The notes beneath the pieces were generated by a model. That model made no database searches. It was not told where the DNA came from and saw nothing but the letters and a program-made list of their open reading frames with translations. This document shows positions 18,727 to 27,559 of a stretch of 64,000 bases of DNA, one piece after another. Position 1 is the first letter of the stretch. Each line of letters begins with the position of its first letter. The translations under genes were made by a program, and so were the position numbers. The DNA comes from an uncultured Lachnospiraceae bacterium (lineage in GTDB: Bacteria > Bacillota > Clostridia > Lachnospirales > Lachnospiraceae), in contig CANRPO010000013.1 in the NCBI GenBank assembly GCA_947632515.1, forward strand, positions 1-64,000, in the 5' to 3' direction.

Positions 18727-19572
18727 ATGGCGCGGATCGCGATATTGAGTTATATCAAGCGGGAGAGTTTTGTACACGAGTTGACGGGAAGGGCAAAGCT
18801 GGTCTTTTTCCTCGCATGGAGCGTGGCCTCCATGGTGACCTATGACACGAGAGTGCTGGTCTGCATGCTGCTCTTTAGCTTTGTGATCTTTAAAGTCAGC
18901 CGGATCAGGGTGAAGGACATCAGCTTTGTGCTGGGGCTGGCGGCGGTCTTTCTGCTGATGAACAATCTGTTCGTCTATCTGTTCTCGCCGGAGTACGGCG
19001 TGGGGTTGTATCAGAGCAGAACGGTGCTTTTTACCATTGCAGGACCTTACACTGTCACGCTGCAGCAGTTGTTCTATCACCTGAATATGACGATGAAGGT
19101 GGTCTGTGTCGTGCCTGTGGCGCTTTTGTTTATCGCCTGCACGGATCCCAGCGAGTTTGCGTCCTCGCTGGCCAGCATCGGCGTCAGCTACCGCATCGGC
19201 TACTCGGTCAGTCTGGCGCTGCGCTATATCCCGGACATACAGCGCGAGTACCACAATATCAGCCAGGCGCAGCAGGCGCGGGGGATCGATCTGTCCGGCA
19301 AGGATAAGCTGTTTACGAGAATGAAAAATTCAGTGGCGATCCTGCTGCCTCTGGTGCTGTCAAGTTTAAACAGGATCGAGACGGTCAGCAACGCCATGGA
19401 GCTGCGCGGGTTCGGCAGGAACAGGAAACGGACCTGGTACAATCTGCGGAAAATGCAGAAGAACGACTGGATCGTGACAGCGCTTGCCATTGCGATCCTG
19501 GCGGTCGATCTGATCGTGACATTTTGGGACGGCAGCAGATATTACAATCCTTTTCTGTCCGGGCCATTCTGA
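18727..19572 (+). CDS. ECF transporter T component
   Basis: LRYIPDIQREYHNISQAQQARGIDL and multiple TM segments; adjacent to EcfA/S. Confidence 0.88.
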   Translation: MARIAILSYIKRESFVHELTGRAKLVFFLAWSVASMVTYDTRVLVCMLLFSFVIFKVSRIRVKDISFVLGLAAVFLLMNNLFVYLFSPEYGVGLYQSRTVLFTIAGPYTVTLQQLFYHLNMTMKVVCVVPVALLFIACTDPSEFASSLASIGVSYRIGYSVSLALRYIPDIQREYHNISQAQQARGIDLSGKDKLFTRMKNSVAILLPLVLSSLNRIETVSNAMELRGFGRNRKRTWYNLRKMQKNDWIVTALAIAILAVDLIVTFWDGSRYYNPFLSGPF

Positions 19573-19624
19573 GACGGCGGCAGGTACTGCGGGCTTTTTC
19601 TGTGTAGAGGAGTGAGGACGGGAT

Positions 19625-20545
19625 ATGCGTATACTGGTGATAGGCGGCAGTTATTTTTACGGCAGAGTGTTCGTCATGGAGGCGGCCGGGGAATACGGAG
19701 GGCATGACGTCACGCTCATAAACCGGGGGACATACTCTATGGACCGGTACGGCGTCCGCCAGATCGCGGGCGACAGACATGATGGGCGGACGTTTGCGGG
19801 GCTGGACGGAGATTATGATGCGGTGGTCGATTTCTGCGCCTACAGCGAGGGGGATGTGGAGACGGCGCTTGCGGGGCTCGGCCAAAAGATCGGACAGTAT
19901 GTGCTGATCAGCACGGTGGATGTGTACGAGCGCGGCAGCGGCGTCCTGAAGACGGAGGAACACGCTCTGGAGAAACGGACGTTCGGCGGGGAGGCCGGAG
20001 CCTATATCGCCGGCAAGGTGGCGCTCGAAAAGGAGCTGCAGAGAGCGTGCGGCGAGAGAAAAATCCCCTGCACGATCCTTCGTCCGGCCATTCTCTACGG
20101 CCCCTACAACTATGCGCCGAGAGAGTCCGTTTACATCCGGATGATGCTGCAGAGTCATGCATTGCCGCGCTTTACGGATGCGGACGGCAGATTTCAGTTC
20201 GTCTATGTGAAGGATGCGGCCCGCGCCATCTTACATGCGCTTGGCAATGAGAAGGCGTACGGGCAGGCGTATAATCTGTGTCAGGACGAGATCATGACAT
20301 ACGACAGCTTTTTCGGGGCGCTCAGGGAGGCGGCTGAGCCGGAAGTCAGAGCGGCGCTGCAGGAGATACCGCTTTCTGTGACGCAGGCGCAGGAGAGACA
20401 GATCCCGCTGCCCTTTCCCGCCACGGCGCAGGAGACGGAGCTGTGCGACAATGGGAAGAGCAAACAGGAATTGGGCATGGAGTACATTGACTTTGCGGAA
20501 GGCATCGGCAGGACTTACAGGGCATTTAAACCGATATATATGTAA
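19625..20545 (+). CDS. NAD-dependent epimerase/dehydratase (SDR)
   Basis: MRILVIGGSYFYGRVFV Rossmann; YVLISTVDVYERG; AYIAGKVALEKEL; ILRPAILYGPYNY. Confidence 0.85.
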   Translation: MRILVIGGSYFYGRVFVMEAAGEYGGHDVTLINRGTYSMDRYGVRQIAGDRHDGRTFAGLDGDYDAVVDFCAYSEGDVETALAGLGQKIGQYVLISTVDVYERGSGVLKTEEHALEKRTFGGEAGAYIAGKVALEKELQRACGERKIPCTILRPAILYGPYNYAPRESVYIRMMLQSHALPRFTDADGRFQFVYVKDAARAILHALGNEKAYGQAYNLCQDEIMTYDSFFGALREAAEPEVRAALQEIPLSVTQAQERQIPLPFPATAQETELCDNGKSKQELGMEYIDFAEGIGRTYRAFKPIYM

Positions 20546-20575
20546 TCTTTCGATCATAGGAGGCAGAGATACGTT

Positions 20576-20797
20576 ATGACATTGGATCAGGTGGCGATCG
20601 GAGAAGAAGTGAAGATCACTAAGGTGGGCGGCGAGGGAGAGCTGCGCTGCCGTCTGCTGGACATGGGGCTGATCCCCGGGACCGTCGTGCGCGTGCAGAA
20701 GGTGGCTCCGATGGGAGACCCGATCGAGATATGGCTGCGGGGGTACGAGCTGACGATCCGCAAGGAGGACGCGGGCAAGATCGAGGTAGCAAAGTAA
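20576..20797 (+). CDS. feoA: FeoA family protein
   Basis: Small SH3-like: LRCRLLDMGLIPGTVVRVQKVAPMGDPIEIWLRGYELTIRKEDA; adjacent feoB. Confidence 0.9.
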   Translation: MTLDQVAIGEEVKITKVGGEGELRCRLLDMGLIPGTVVRVQKVAPMGDPIEIWLRGYELTIRKEDAGKIEVAK

Positions 20798-20823
20798 ATT
20801 ACAAAACGGAAAAGGGCAGGATC

Positions 20824-22839
20824 ATGATATACGCACTGGTAGGCAATCAAAATTGCGGTAAGACGACACTTTTTAATCAACTGACAGGCTCCAACCAGCA
20901 TGTGGGGAATTTCCCGGGCGTGACGGTGGACTCCAAGACAGGAGAGATACGCGGGGACAAGGGGGACGCCGTGGTGGATCTCCCCGGCATTTACTCTATC
21001 CGCCCGTACACCAACGAGGAGCTTGTGACGCGAAGGTTTATTCTGAAAGAGCGTCCCGACGGCATCATCAATATCGTGGATGCGACGAACATTGAGAGAA
21101 ATTTATATTTGACGCTGCAGCTTTTGGAGATGCACATCCCGATGGTGCTGGCGCTCAACATGATGGACGAGGTGCGCGGTAACGGCGGCACCATCGATAT
21201 TGAGAAGATGGAGGAGGCGCTGGGGATCCCGGTCGTGCCGATCAGCGCGGCGAAGAACGAAGGGATCGAAGATCTGATCCATGCGGTCAAGGAAGTGGCG
21301 TCCCGCCGCATCTATCCCAAGGTGACGGACTTCTGTGAGAAGGGCGCCGTGCACAGATGTATCCATGCGGTCAGCCATCAGGTGGAGGACCACGCGGAGC
21401 GTATCGGCATCTCACCGCGGTTCGCGGCGACCAAGATCGTGGAGGGGGATCGCGACGTTATAGAGAGCCTGCAGCTGTCGGACAACGAGCTGGATCTGAT
21501 GGAACACAGCATCGTGGAGATGGAGAGGGACAGCGGGATGGACCGCAACGCGGCGCTGGCGGATATGCGGTATGACTTTATCGAAAAAGTATGCGGCCGG
21601 GCGGTCATCAAGTGCAGGGAGAGCAGGGAGCACAAGAGAAGTGTGCGCATCGACGCTGTGCTGACCAACAAATATCTGGCGATCCCTTCTTTTCTGGCGA
21701 TCATGTTTCTGGTATTCTGGCTGACCTTCGGGGTGATCGGCACATACTTAAGCGATCTCTTAAGTATGGGGATCGACAGGCTGGCGGCGGTGACGGAACG
21801 CGCCCTTGCCGCCTACGGCATCAACCCGGTGGTGGAGAGTCTGGTGATCGACGGCATTTTCGCGGGCGTGGGGAGCGTGCTGAGTTTTCTGCCGATCATC
21901 GTGGTGCTGTTCTTCTTTCTCTCCATTCTGGAGGATTCGGGCTATATGGCCAGGATCGCCTTTGTGATGGACAGACCCCTCAGAAGGATCGGTCTGTCCG
22001 GCAAGAGTTTCGTCTCCATGCTGATCGGTTTCGGCTGCAGCGTGCCGGCGGTCATGTCCACCAGAACGCTGTCCTCGGAGCGCGACAGGAGAATGACGAT
22101 CATGCTGATTCCCTTTATCAGTTGTTCCGCCAAAATACCGATCTACGCGCTGTTTGCCGCCGCGTTTTTCAGGAAATATCAGGCGCTTGTCATGATAGGG
22201 CTGTACGCGCTCGGCATAGCGGTGGGTATCGTCAGCGCCATGGTCTTACGGAAAACGCTCTTTAGCGGCAAACCGATGCCCTTTGTGATGGAACTGCCGA
22301 ACTACCGTTTCCCGTCGGCCAAGAGCGTGGCCCTTCTGATGTGGGACAAGGCGAAAGACTTCGTGCAGAGAGCCTTTACGGTGATCTTTATCGCAACGCT
22401 CATCATCTGGTTCCTGCAGACCTTCGACACAAGGCTGAACGTGGTGGAAGATTCGGGGAACAGCCTGCTTGCGCTGATCGGCAAGCTGATCGCGCCCCTC
22501 TTCATACCGCTCGGGTTCAACGACTGGAGGGCGGCGACGGCGCTGATCAGCGGTTTCAGCGCGAAGGAGGCGGTGGTCAGCACTCTGAGCGTGCTGACGG
22601 GCGCGGGCATGGCGGATCTGGGAGATGCGCTTGCCGGTATTTTCACGCCCCTCACTGCGGCGAGTTATCTGGTGTTCACGCTCCTGTATACGCCCTGCGT
22701 GGCGGCGGTGGCGACGATCAGGCGGGAGACGGGTTCCGCGTGGAAGACATTGGGGATCGTGTGCATGCAGTGCGGCGTAGCGTGGGTCGCAGCGTGCATC
22801 TTCTATCAGGCGGCGAGCTTGTGCTTGCATTTTCTGTGA
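20824..22839 (+). CDS. feoB: Ferrous iron transport protein B
   Basis: ALVGNQNCGKTTLFNQLTGSNQHVGNFPGVTV G1; DLPGIYS; TM core SFVSMLIGFGCSVPAVMSTRTL. ATG 20824 is the likely start. Confidence 0.95.
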   Translation: MIYALVGNQNCGKTTLFNQLTGSNQHVGNFPGVTVDSKTGEIRGDKGDAVVDLPGIYSIRPYTNEELVTRRFILKERPDGIINIVDATNIERNLYLTLQLLEMHIPMVLALNMMDEVRGNGGTIDIEKMEEALGIPVVPISAAKNEGIEDLIHAVKEVASRRIYPKVTDFCEKGAVHRCIHAVSHQVEDHAERIGISPRFAATKIVEGDRDVIESLQLSDNELDLMEHSIVEMERDSGMDRNAALADMRYDFIEKVCGRAVIKCRESREHKRSVRIDAVLTNKYLAIPSFLAIMFLVFWLTFGVIGTYLSDLLSMGIDRLAAVTERALAAYGINPVVESLVIDGIFAGVGSVLSFLPIIVVLFFFLSILEDSGYMARIAFVMDRPLRRIGLSGKSFVSMLIGFGCSVPAVMSTRTLSSERDRRMTIMLIPFISCSAKIPIYALFAAAFFRKYQALVMIGLYALGIAVGIVSAMVLRKTLFSGKPMPFVMELPNYRFPSAKSVALLMWDKAKDFVQRAFTVIFIATLIIWFLQTFDTRLNVVEDSGNSLLALIGKLIAPLFIPLGFNDWRAATALISGFSAKEAVVSTLSVLTGAGMADLGDALAGIFTPLTAASYLVFTLLYTPCVAAVATIRRETGSAWKTLGIVCMQCGVAWVAACIFYQAASLCLHFL

Positions 22840-22853
22840 AAACGTAGTATGAT
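22825..22853 (+). promoter_or_regulatory. Promoter for the GH13 gene, inside the 3' end of feoB
   Basis: TTGCAT (22825-22830), 17 bp, TATGAT (22848-22853). Confidence 0.6.
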
Positions 22854-22869
22854 TACTGCGTAACTGGTA

Positions 22870-22883
22870 GGAAAACGTTTTCC
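22870..22883. promoter_or_regulatory. LacI-family/CRE-like operator
   Basis: Perfect 14-bp palindrome GGAAAACGTTTTCC just downstream of the predicted -10 and upstream of the amylase-family gene. Confidence 0.65.
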
Positions 22884-22923
22884 GATACGGCAGCGCAAGG
22901 GCCGGATCGGGCGGAGGTATCTT

Positions 22924-24684
22924 ATGGATTTTAACGCGGTATATCACAGGGCAAACGACAATTACTGTTATCCGTTGGACGGGGAGCAGCTCGTCATCAA
23001 CATCAAGACAGGTTATGACGTGCGCTATGTCAATCTGGTGCAGGGGGATCCTTTTAAGTCGGGCATTCTGGGCGGCGGCGAGAGCTGGAGCGGCGACTGG
23101 GTCAACATCCCCTTCAAGAAACGGCTGAAAAACCAGCTCTGGTGGACGACGACGATCAGACCGGAATTTAAACGGTTAAAATACTATTTTGAGCTGCAGA
23201 CGGACGACGAGAAGTGGTTTTATTTCGAGGACGGTTTCGTGTCGGAAGAGCAGCTGCAGCTGGCGGGGAGGAGCAGACAGTGTTTTGTGTTCCCGTGGAT
23301 GAATCCGGCGGATATTCCCACGACGCCCGCGTGGGTGAACGAGACGATCTGGTATCAGATCTTCCCGGAGCGGTTCTGCAACGGCGATCCCTCCAACGAT
23401 CCCGAGGGGACGCTGCCGTGGAGAAACAGCGGCCCGGTGACAAACCAGGAGTTTTTCGGCGGGGATCTGCAGGGCATCATCGACAAGCTGGACTATATCA
23501 AAGGGCTGGGGGTATCGGGGCTGTACCTGACGCCGGTCAACGAGGCGCCCTCCTCCCATAAGTACGATACCACCGACTACACGAAGATCGATCCGCATTT
23601 CGGCACGGAGGAGACGATGATCGCGCTTGTACAGGGGGCGCATGACAGAGGGATCCGTGTGATGCTGGACGGTGTCTTCAACCACAGCGGGCCGGACTTC
23701 GCGCCGTGGCTGGATGTGAAGGAGAAAGGGCCGCAGTCGGCATACTGGGACTGGTTCATGGTCAACGAGTGGCCTTTCAGGGAGGACGGCGGCTGCGCTT
23801 GGGCGAAACAGTACTATACATTTGCGTTTTTCGACCGGATGCCGAAGCTGAACACGAACAATCCGAAGGTGCGGGAGTATCTGATCGGCGTGTGCGAAAA
23901 CTGGGTGAAAAACTATGATGTGGACGGGATCAGGCTCGATGTGGCGAACGAGATCTCCCACGCTTTCTGCAAGGAATTGCGCGCGCGCTTAAAAGCGATC
24001 AAGCCGGACCTCTATATTCTGGGCGAGATCTGGCATGACGCCATGCCGTGGCTGAGGGGCGACGAGTTCGACGCGGTCATGAACTATCCGCTGGGGGAGA
24101 GCATCAAGGACTTCTGGATCGACAAGAGCCTGACCAACGAGGATTTCGAGTTTACGATCAACCGCTGCTACACGGGCTATATGCAGCAGACCAACGATGT
24201 GCTGTTCAATCTGCTCGACTCCCACGACACCAAGAGGCTGCGCAGCGAAGTGAAGAATCTGGACGAATATTTTCAGCAGCTGGCGGTGTTGTTTACCATG
24301 CCGGGATCGCCGTGCATCTACTACGGCACGGAGATCGCCATGGAGGGCGGGCACGATCCGGACTGCAGACGCTGTATGCCGTGGGAGGAGATCGAGGAAG
24401 GCGCCTTTGACGAGCGCATCCGGATCGTCAGAAGTCTGCTGCAGCTCAGGCAGAGAGAGCCGCTCCTTCGCAGCAGGAACTTCCATTTCCCGAACAGGAT
24501 CAACAGGCCGCGGGTGATCGAGTTCAACAAGATCGGCTGGCTGGACAACTATGTGGAGGTGATCATCAACTGCGAGGAGGAGGACGTGGAGATCCCGAGA
24601 GAGGGGGAGATCCTGTTCTCAAGGCATTATATTGACGCCACGCTTCTCAGAAACGGCATTCTGATCCGAAAGATCCACGGCTGA
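22924..24684 (+). CDS. GH13 alpha-amylase family glycoside hydrolase (neopullulanase/cyclomaltodextrinase-like)
   Basis: ETIWYQIFPERFCNGDPSNDP; VMLDGVFNHSG; VDGIRLDVANE; YILGEIWHD; NLLDSHDTKRL. Confidence 0.93.
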   Translation: MDFNAVYHRANDNYCYPLDGEQLVINIKTGYDVRYVNLVQGDPFKSGILGGGESWSGDWVNIPFKKRLKNQLWWTTTIRPEFKRLKYYFELQTDDEKWFYFEDGFVSEEQLQLAGRSRQCFVFPWMNPADIPTTPAWVNETIWYQIFPERFCNGDPSNDPEGTLPWRNSGPVTNQEFFGGDLQGIIDKLDYIKGLGVSGLYLTPVNEAPSSHKYDTTDYTKIDPHFGTEETMIALVQGAHDRGIRVMLDGVFNHSGPDFAPWLDVKEKGPQSAYWDWFMVNEWPFREDGGCAWAKQYYTFAFFDRMPKLNTNNPKVREYLIGVCENWVKNYDVDGIRLDVANEISHAFCKELRARLKAIKPDLYILGEIWHDAMPWLRGDEFDAVMNYPLGESIKDFWIDKSLTNEDFEFTINRCYTGYMQQTNDVLFNLLDSHDTKRLRSEVKNLDEYFQQLAVLFTMPGSPCIYYGTEIAMEGGHDPDCRRCMPWEEIEEGAFDERIRIVRSLLQLRQREPLLRSRNFHFPNRINRPRVIEFNKIGWLDNYVEVIINCEEEDVEIPREGEILFSRHYIDATLLRNGILIRKIHG

Positions 24685-24718
24685 TCTGCGGAGCGGATAG
24701 AATGGCAATAATTTTTCG

Positions 24719-24747
24719 TTGCAAAAATAAGGGATTGCTTTTATACT
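24719..24747 (+). promoter_or_regulatory. Promoter upstream of the HPr-like gene
   Basis: TTGCAA (24719-24724), 17 bp, TATACT (24742-24747). Confidence 0.55.
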
Positions 24748-24834
24748 AATGTGGGTGGAATTCCGGAGATGGAAGTGACTGCAGGATGGTCATTCCGGCT
24801 ATGACTGAAAAAGAAGAGGGATGAGGTATGCGGA

Positions 24835-25071
24835 ATGAAAAGTTACTTATTGGATCTGCACTCCATTGAGAGGGTCAAGGGTTTTGTCACCGCGATCATA
24901 GGATTTGACGGATATTTCGATCTGGTGTCCGGCAGATATGTGATCGACGCAAAATCCATCATGGGCATTTTTTCCATGGATCTGTCCAAGAACGTGGAGT
25001 TCAGGATCTTGGAGACGAATGACAGGATCGCGGAGGTGGAAGACGCGATCGCGCCGTATCTGGCACGATAG
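24835..25071 (+). CDS. HPr-like/Crh-like protein lacking the HARP phospho-histidine motif
   Basis: 78 aa; YVIDAKSIMGIFSMDLSKNVEFRI aligns with the HPr Ser46 region (LKSIMGVMSLGIAKGAEITI); N-terminal HARP absent. Confidence 0.75.
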   Translation: MKSYLLDLHSIERVKGFVTAIIGFDGYFDLVSGRYVIDAKSIMGIFSMDLSKNVEFRILETNDRIAEVEDAIAPYLAR

Positions 25072-25097
25072 AACGGAATCGCATAGGACACGGACAG

Positions 25098-25138
25098 AAG
25101 ACTGCCGGCATATGAGTAAATCGTATGCCGGCAGTTTT
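25098..25138 (+). terminator. Intrinsic terminator after the HPr-like gene
   Basis: ACTGCCGGCATA ... TATGCCGGCAGT perfect 12-bp stem followed by TTT. Confidence 0.8.
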
Positions 25139-25254
25139 GAAAACAGGCGGGACGCCGGAGACGTCAGCGCGGCATTTGCGAACCGCGCGATTCTGTGGTA
25201 TGATATGCTAATAGGTTTCCTGCGGGAAGGGACGTATGGAGACAGAGCATAGGA

Positions 25255-26796
25255 ATGAGGAAACTATTTCATATTGCGTTAAACAGAGTGGTGATCACAG
25301 GCCTGCTCGTGGTTTTGCAGATCGGCTTTTTTATGCTGGAGATATTTCGGTGGGGCAACTACTATGTGGCGATCGCGATCGCTCTGCGGCTGATCAGTTT
25401 CGGCGCGGTCATTGCGATCATTCTCAGAACGAGCGACCCCGCGATAAAGCTGGCGTGGATCGTCCCGATCCTGATGTTTCCGCTGTTCGGCGGGATCATG
25501 TATCTCGCGTTCGGACATGTCTTCCTGCCGGGCAGGCTGCGCAGGGCATGGGAGCGGACATCCTTTCAGATCAGGCAGAGTCTGCATCAGGAGCAGGCGG
25601 TCATGGACAGGCTGAGAGCGGAGTCGCCGGAGGTCGCCAACCAGTGCGGGTATCTGGCGCGCTACGCGGGAACGCCCGTGTGGGACAGGACGAAGGCCGT
25701 TTACTATGAGGACGGACTGCCCTATTGGAAACAACTGCTCGAGGATCTGGAGCAGGCGCAGCATTTTATCTTTCTGGAATATTTTATTGTGGGCGAGGGC
25801 GTGATGTGGAACGCGGTCCTTGAGGTGCTTGAGCGCAAGGTCAGGGAGGGCGTGGAGGTGCGCCTGATCTATGACGATGTGGGAAGCGTCTTTGTCCTTC
25901 CGAAGAATTACAATGAGATCATGGAAAAAAAGGGGATCAAATGCGTTGCCTTCAACCGGATCATTCCGTTTATGGCGCTGATCCTGAACAACAGGGATCA
26001 CCGGAAGATCGTCGTGATCGACGGCCGGATCGGCTATACCGGCGGCATCAATATGGCGGACGAGTATATCAATTATACGCATCCCCACGGCGACCACTGG
26101 AAAGACGCGGGGATCCGCATCGAGGGGGAGGCCGTGAAGAATTTTACGGTCATGTTTCTTCAGATGTGGAATATGTGCCGCTTTACGGAGGAGGATTACA
26201 GCCCGTACTTCTACCGTTTCGACGACGCCCGGGAGCGGGAGACGGTTTCAGGGTATGTGCAGCCCTATATGGATTCCCCGCTGGACAGCGAGCTGATTGG
26301 CGAGAGCGTCTATCTGAATATGATAGGACATGCCGGGAAGTATATCTATATCTACACGCCGTATTTTGTCACGGATAACGAGGTGGTCACGGCGCTCAAG
26401 CTGGCGGCAAAGCGGGGCGTGGATGTGCGCATCGTGACGCCCGGCGTGCCGGATAAGAAGACGATCTACTGGCTGACGCAGTCCAACTACCGGACATTGA
26501 TCGAGGCGGGAGTCAGGATCTACCAGTATACGCCCGGATTCCTGCATTCCAAGTGCGTGCTCTGCGACGATGAGACGGCGGCGGTGGGCACGGTGAACTT
26601 CGACTACCGCAGTTTCTATCATCATTTCGAGTGCGGGGTCTTCCTGTATCGCGTGGAGGCTTTGCGCGACATCAGGAAGGACATGGAAGAGGCGTTTGCC
26701 GTATCGGAACTGATCACCGTGGAGTGGTGCAGGAAGAAATTTGTGAAGAGCAACGTGATCGGTCCGATCTTGAAATTGTTTTCACCGCTGCTGTAG
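25255..26796 (+). CDS. cls: Cardiolipin synthase (phospholipase D family)
   Basis: Two HKD motifs: DHRKIVVIDGRIGYTGGINMADEY and LHSKCVLCDDETAAVGTVNFDYRSF; N-terminal TM segments. Confidence 0.93.
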   Translation: MRKLFHIALNRVVITGLLVVLQIGFFMLEIFRWGNYYVAIAIALRLISFGAVIAIILRTSDPAIKLAWIVPILMFPLFGGIMYLAFGHVFLPGRLRRAWERTSFQIRQSLHQEQAVMDRLRAESPEVANQCGYLARYAGTPVWDRTKAVYYEDGLPYWKQLLEDLEQAQHFIFLEYFIVGEGVMWNAVLEVLERKVREGVEVRLIYDDVGSVFVLPKNYNEIMEKKGIKCVAFNRIIPFMALILNNRDHRKIVVIDGRIGYTGGINMADEYINYTHPHGDHWKDAGIRIEGEAVKNFTVMFLQMWNMCRFTEEDYSPYFYRFDDARERETVSGYVQPYMDSPLDSELIGESVYLNMIGHAGKYIYIYTPYFVTDNEVVTALKLAAKRGVDVRIVTPGVPDKKTIYWLTQSNYRTLIEAGVRIYQYTPGFLHSKCVLCDDETAAVGTVNFDYRSFYHHFECGVFLYRVEALRDIRKDMEEAFAVSELITVEWCRKKFVKSNVIGPILKLFSPLL

Positions 26797-26825
26797 CGGT
26801 GAGCGCAGAGGGAGAAGGAAACAGT

Positions 26826-27536
26826 ATGTTACGATTTATACAGGTGATCGTGTGTAATCTGCCGAGGATCTATATGATCCCGAAGATGCGGTACAAGGCG
26901 AACAGCAGCAGGTATACCGAAGAACAGCGGTATGCGTACGCGAGACTGACGGTGGAGCGCATGAAACGTTCGGGGCATATCAGGACGCGCAGCTTTGGCA
27001 CGGAAAATCTGCCGAAGGAAGGCGGTTACGTCATGTTCCCGAACCATCAGGGCAAATATGACGCGCTCGGCATCATAGCCACCCACGACAAGCCGTGCAC
27101 CGTCGTGATCGACGATGCGAAATCCCATATGATACTGACCACGCAGTTTGTAGACATGCTGCACGGCAAACGCCTGATGAAGGACGATATGAGGCAGTCG
27201 GTCCGCCTGATCTCGGAGGTGGCCGCGGAAGTCGCGCAGGGGCGGCGCTATATCATTTTTCCGGAGGGCGGTTATTTTCATAATCACAATGAGGTGCGGG
27301 AGTTTAAGCCGGGCTGTTTCAAGAGCGCGATGAAGGCGAAGGCGCCGATCGTCCCGGTGGTGTTGATCGACTCCTACAAGGTGTTCGAGGAGTGGTCGCT
27401 CAAACCGGTCGCCACACAGGTCCATTACCTGCCGCCGCTCACCTACGAGCAGTACAAGGGCATGAGTACTCTGGAGGTGTCCGATCTGGTTCACGATCAG
27501 ATTAAGAGCTATATCGCGAAAGTTACGAGACAGTGA
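26826..27536 (+). CDS. 1-acyl-sn-glycerol-3-phosphate acyltransferase family (PlsC-like)
   Basis: MFPNHQGKYDALG (NHxxxxD-like), IIFPEGGYFHNHNEVREFKPGCFKSAMKAKAPIVPVVLIDS. Internal ATG 26826. Confidence 0.87.
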   Translation: MLRFIQVIVCNLPRIYMIPKMRYKANSSRYTEEQRYAYARLTVERMKRSGHIRTRSFGTENLPKEGGYVMFPNHQGKYDALGIIATHDKPCTVVIDDAKSHMILTTQFVDMLHGKRLMKDDMRQSVRLISEVAAEVAQGRRYIIFPEGGYFHNHNEVREFKPGCFKSAMKAKAPIVPVVLIDSYKVFEEWSLKPVATQVHYLPPLTYEQYKGMSTLEVSDLVHDQIKSYIAKVTRQ

Positions 27537-27559
27537 CATGACGATGGGAGATAAGGGTT

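Noticed and set aside
17716-19254. 512-aa ORF on the minus strand opposite the ECF ATPase/T genes
   Set aside because: Shadow ORF. His/Arg/Gln-rich translation with no domain motifs, antisense to clear ABC and EcfT coding regions in GC-rich sequence.
25098-25138. Inverted repeat ACTGCCGGCATA/TATGCCGGCAGT considered as a mobile-element end
   Set aside because: Short loop and following T-run right after a CDS fit an intrinsic terminator better.
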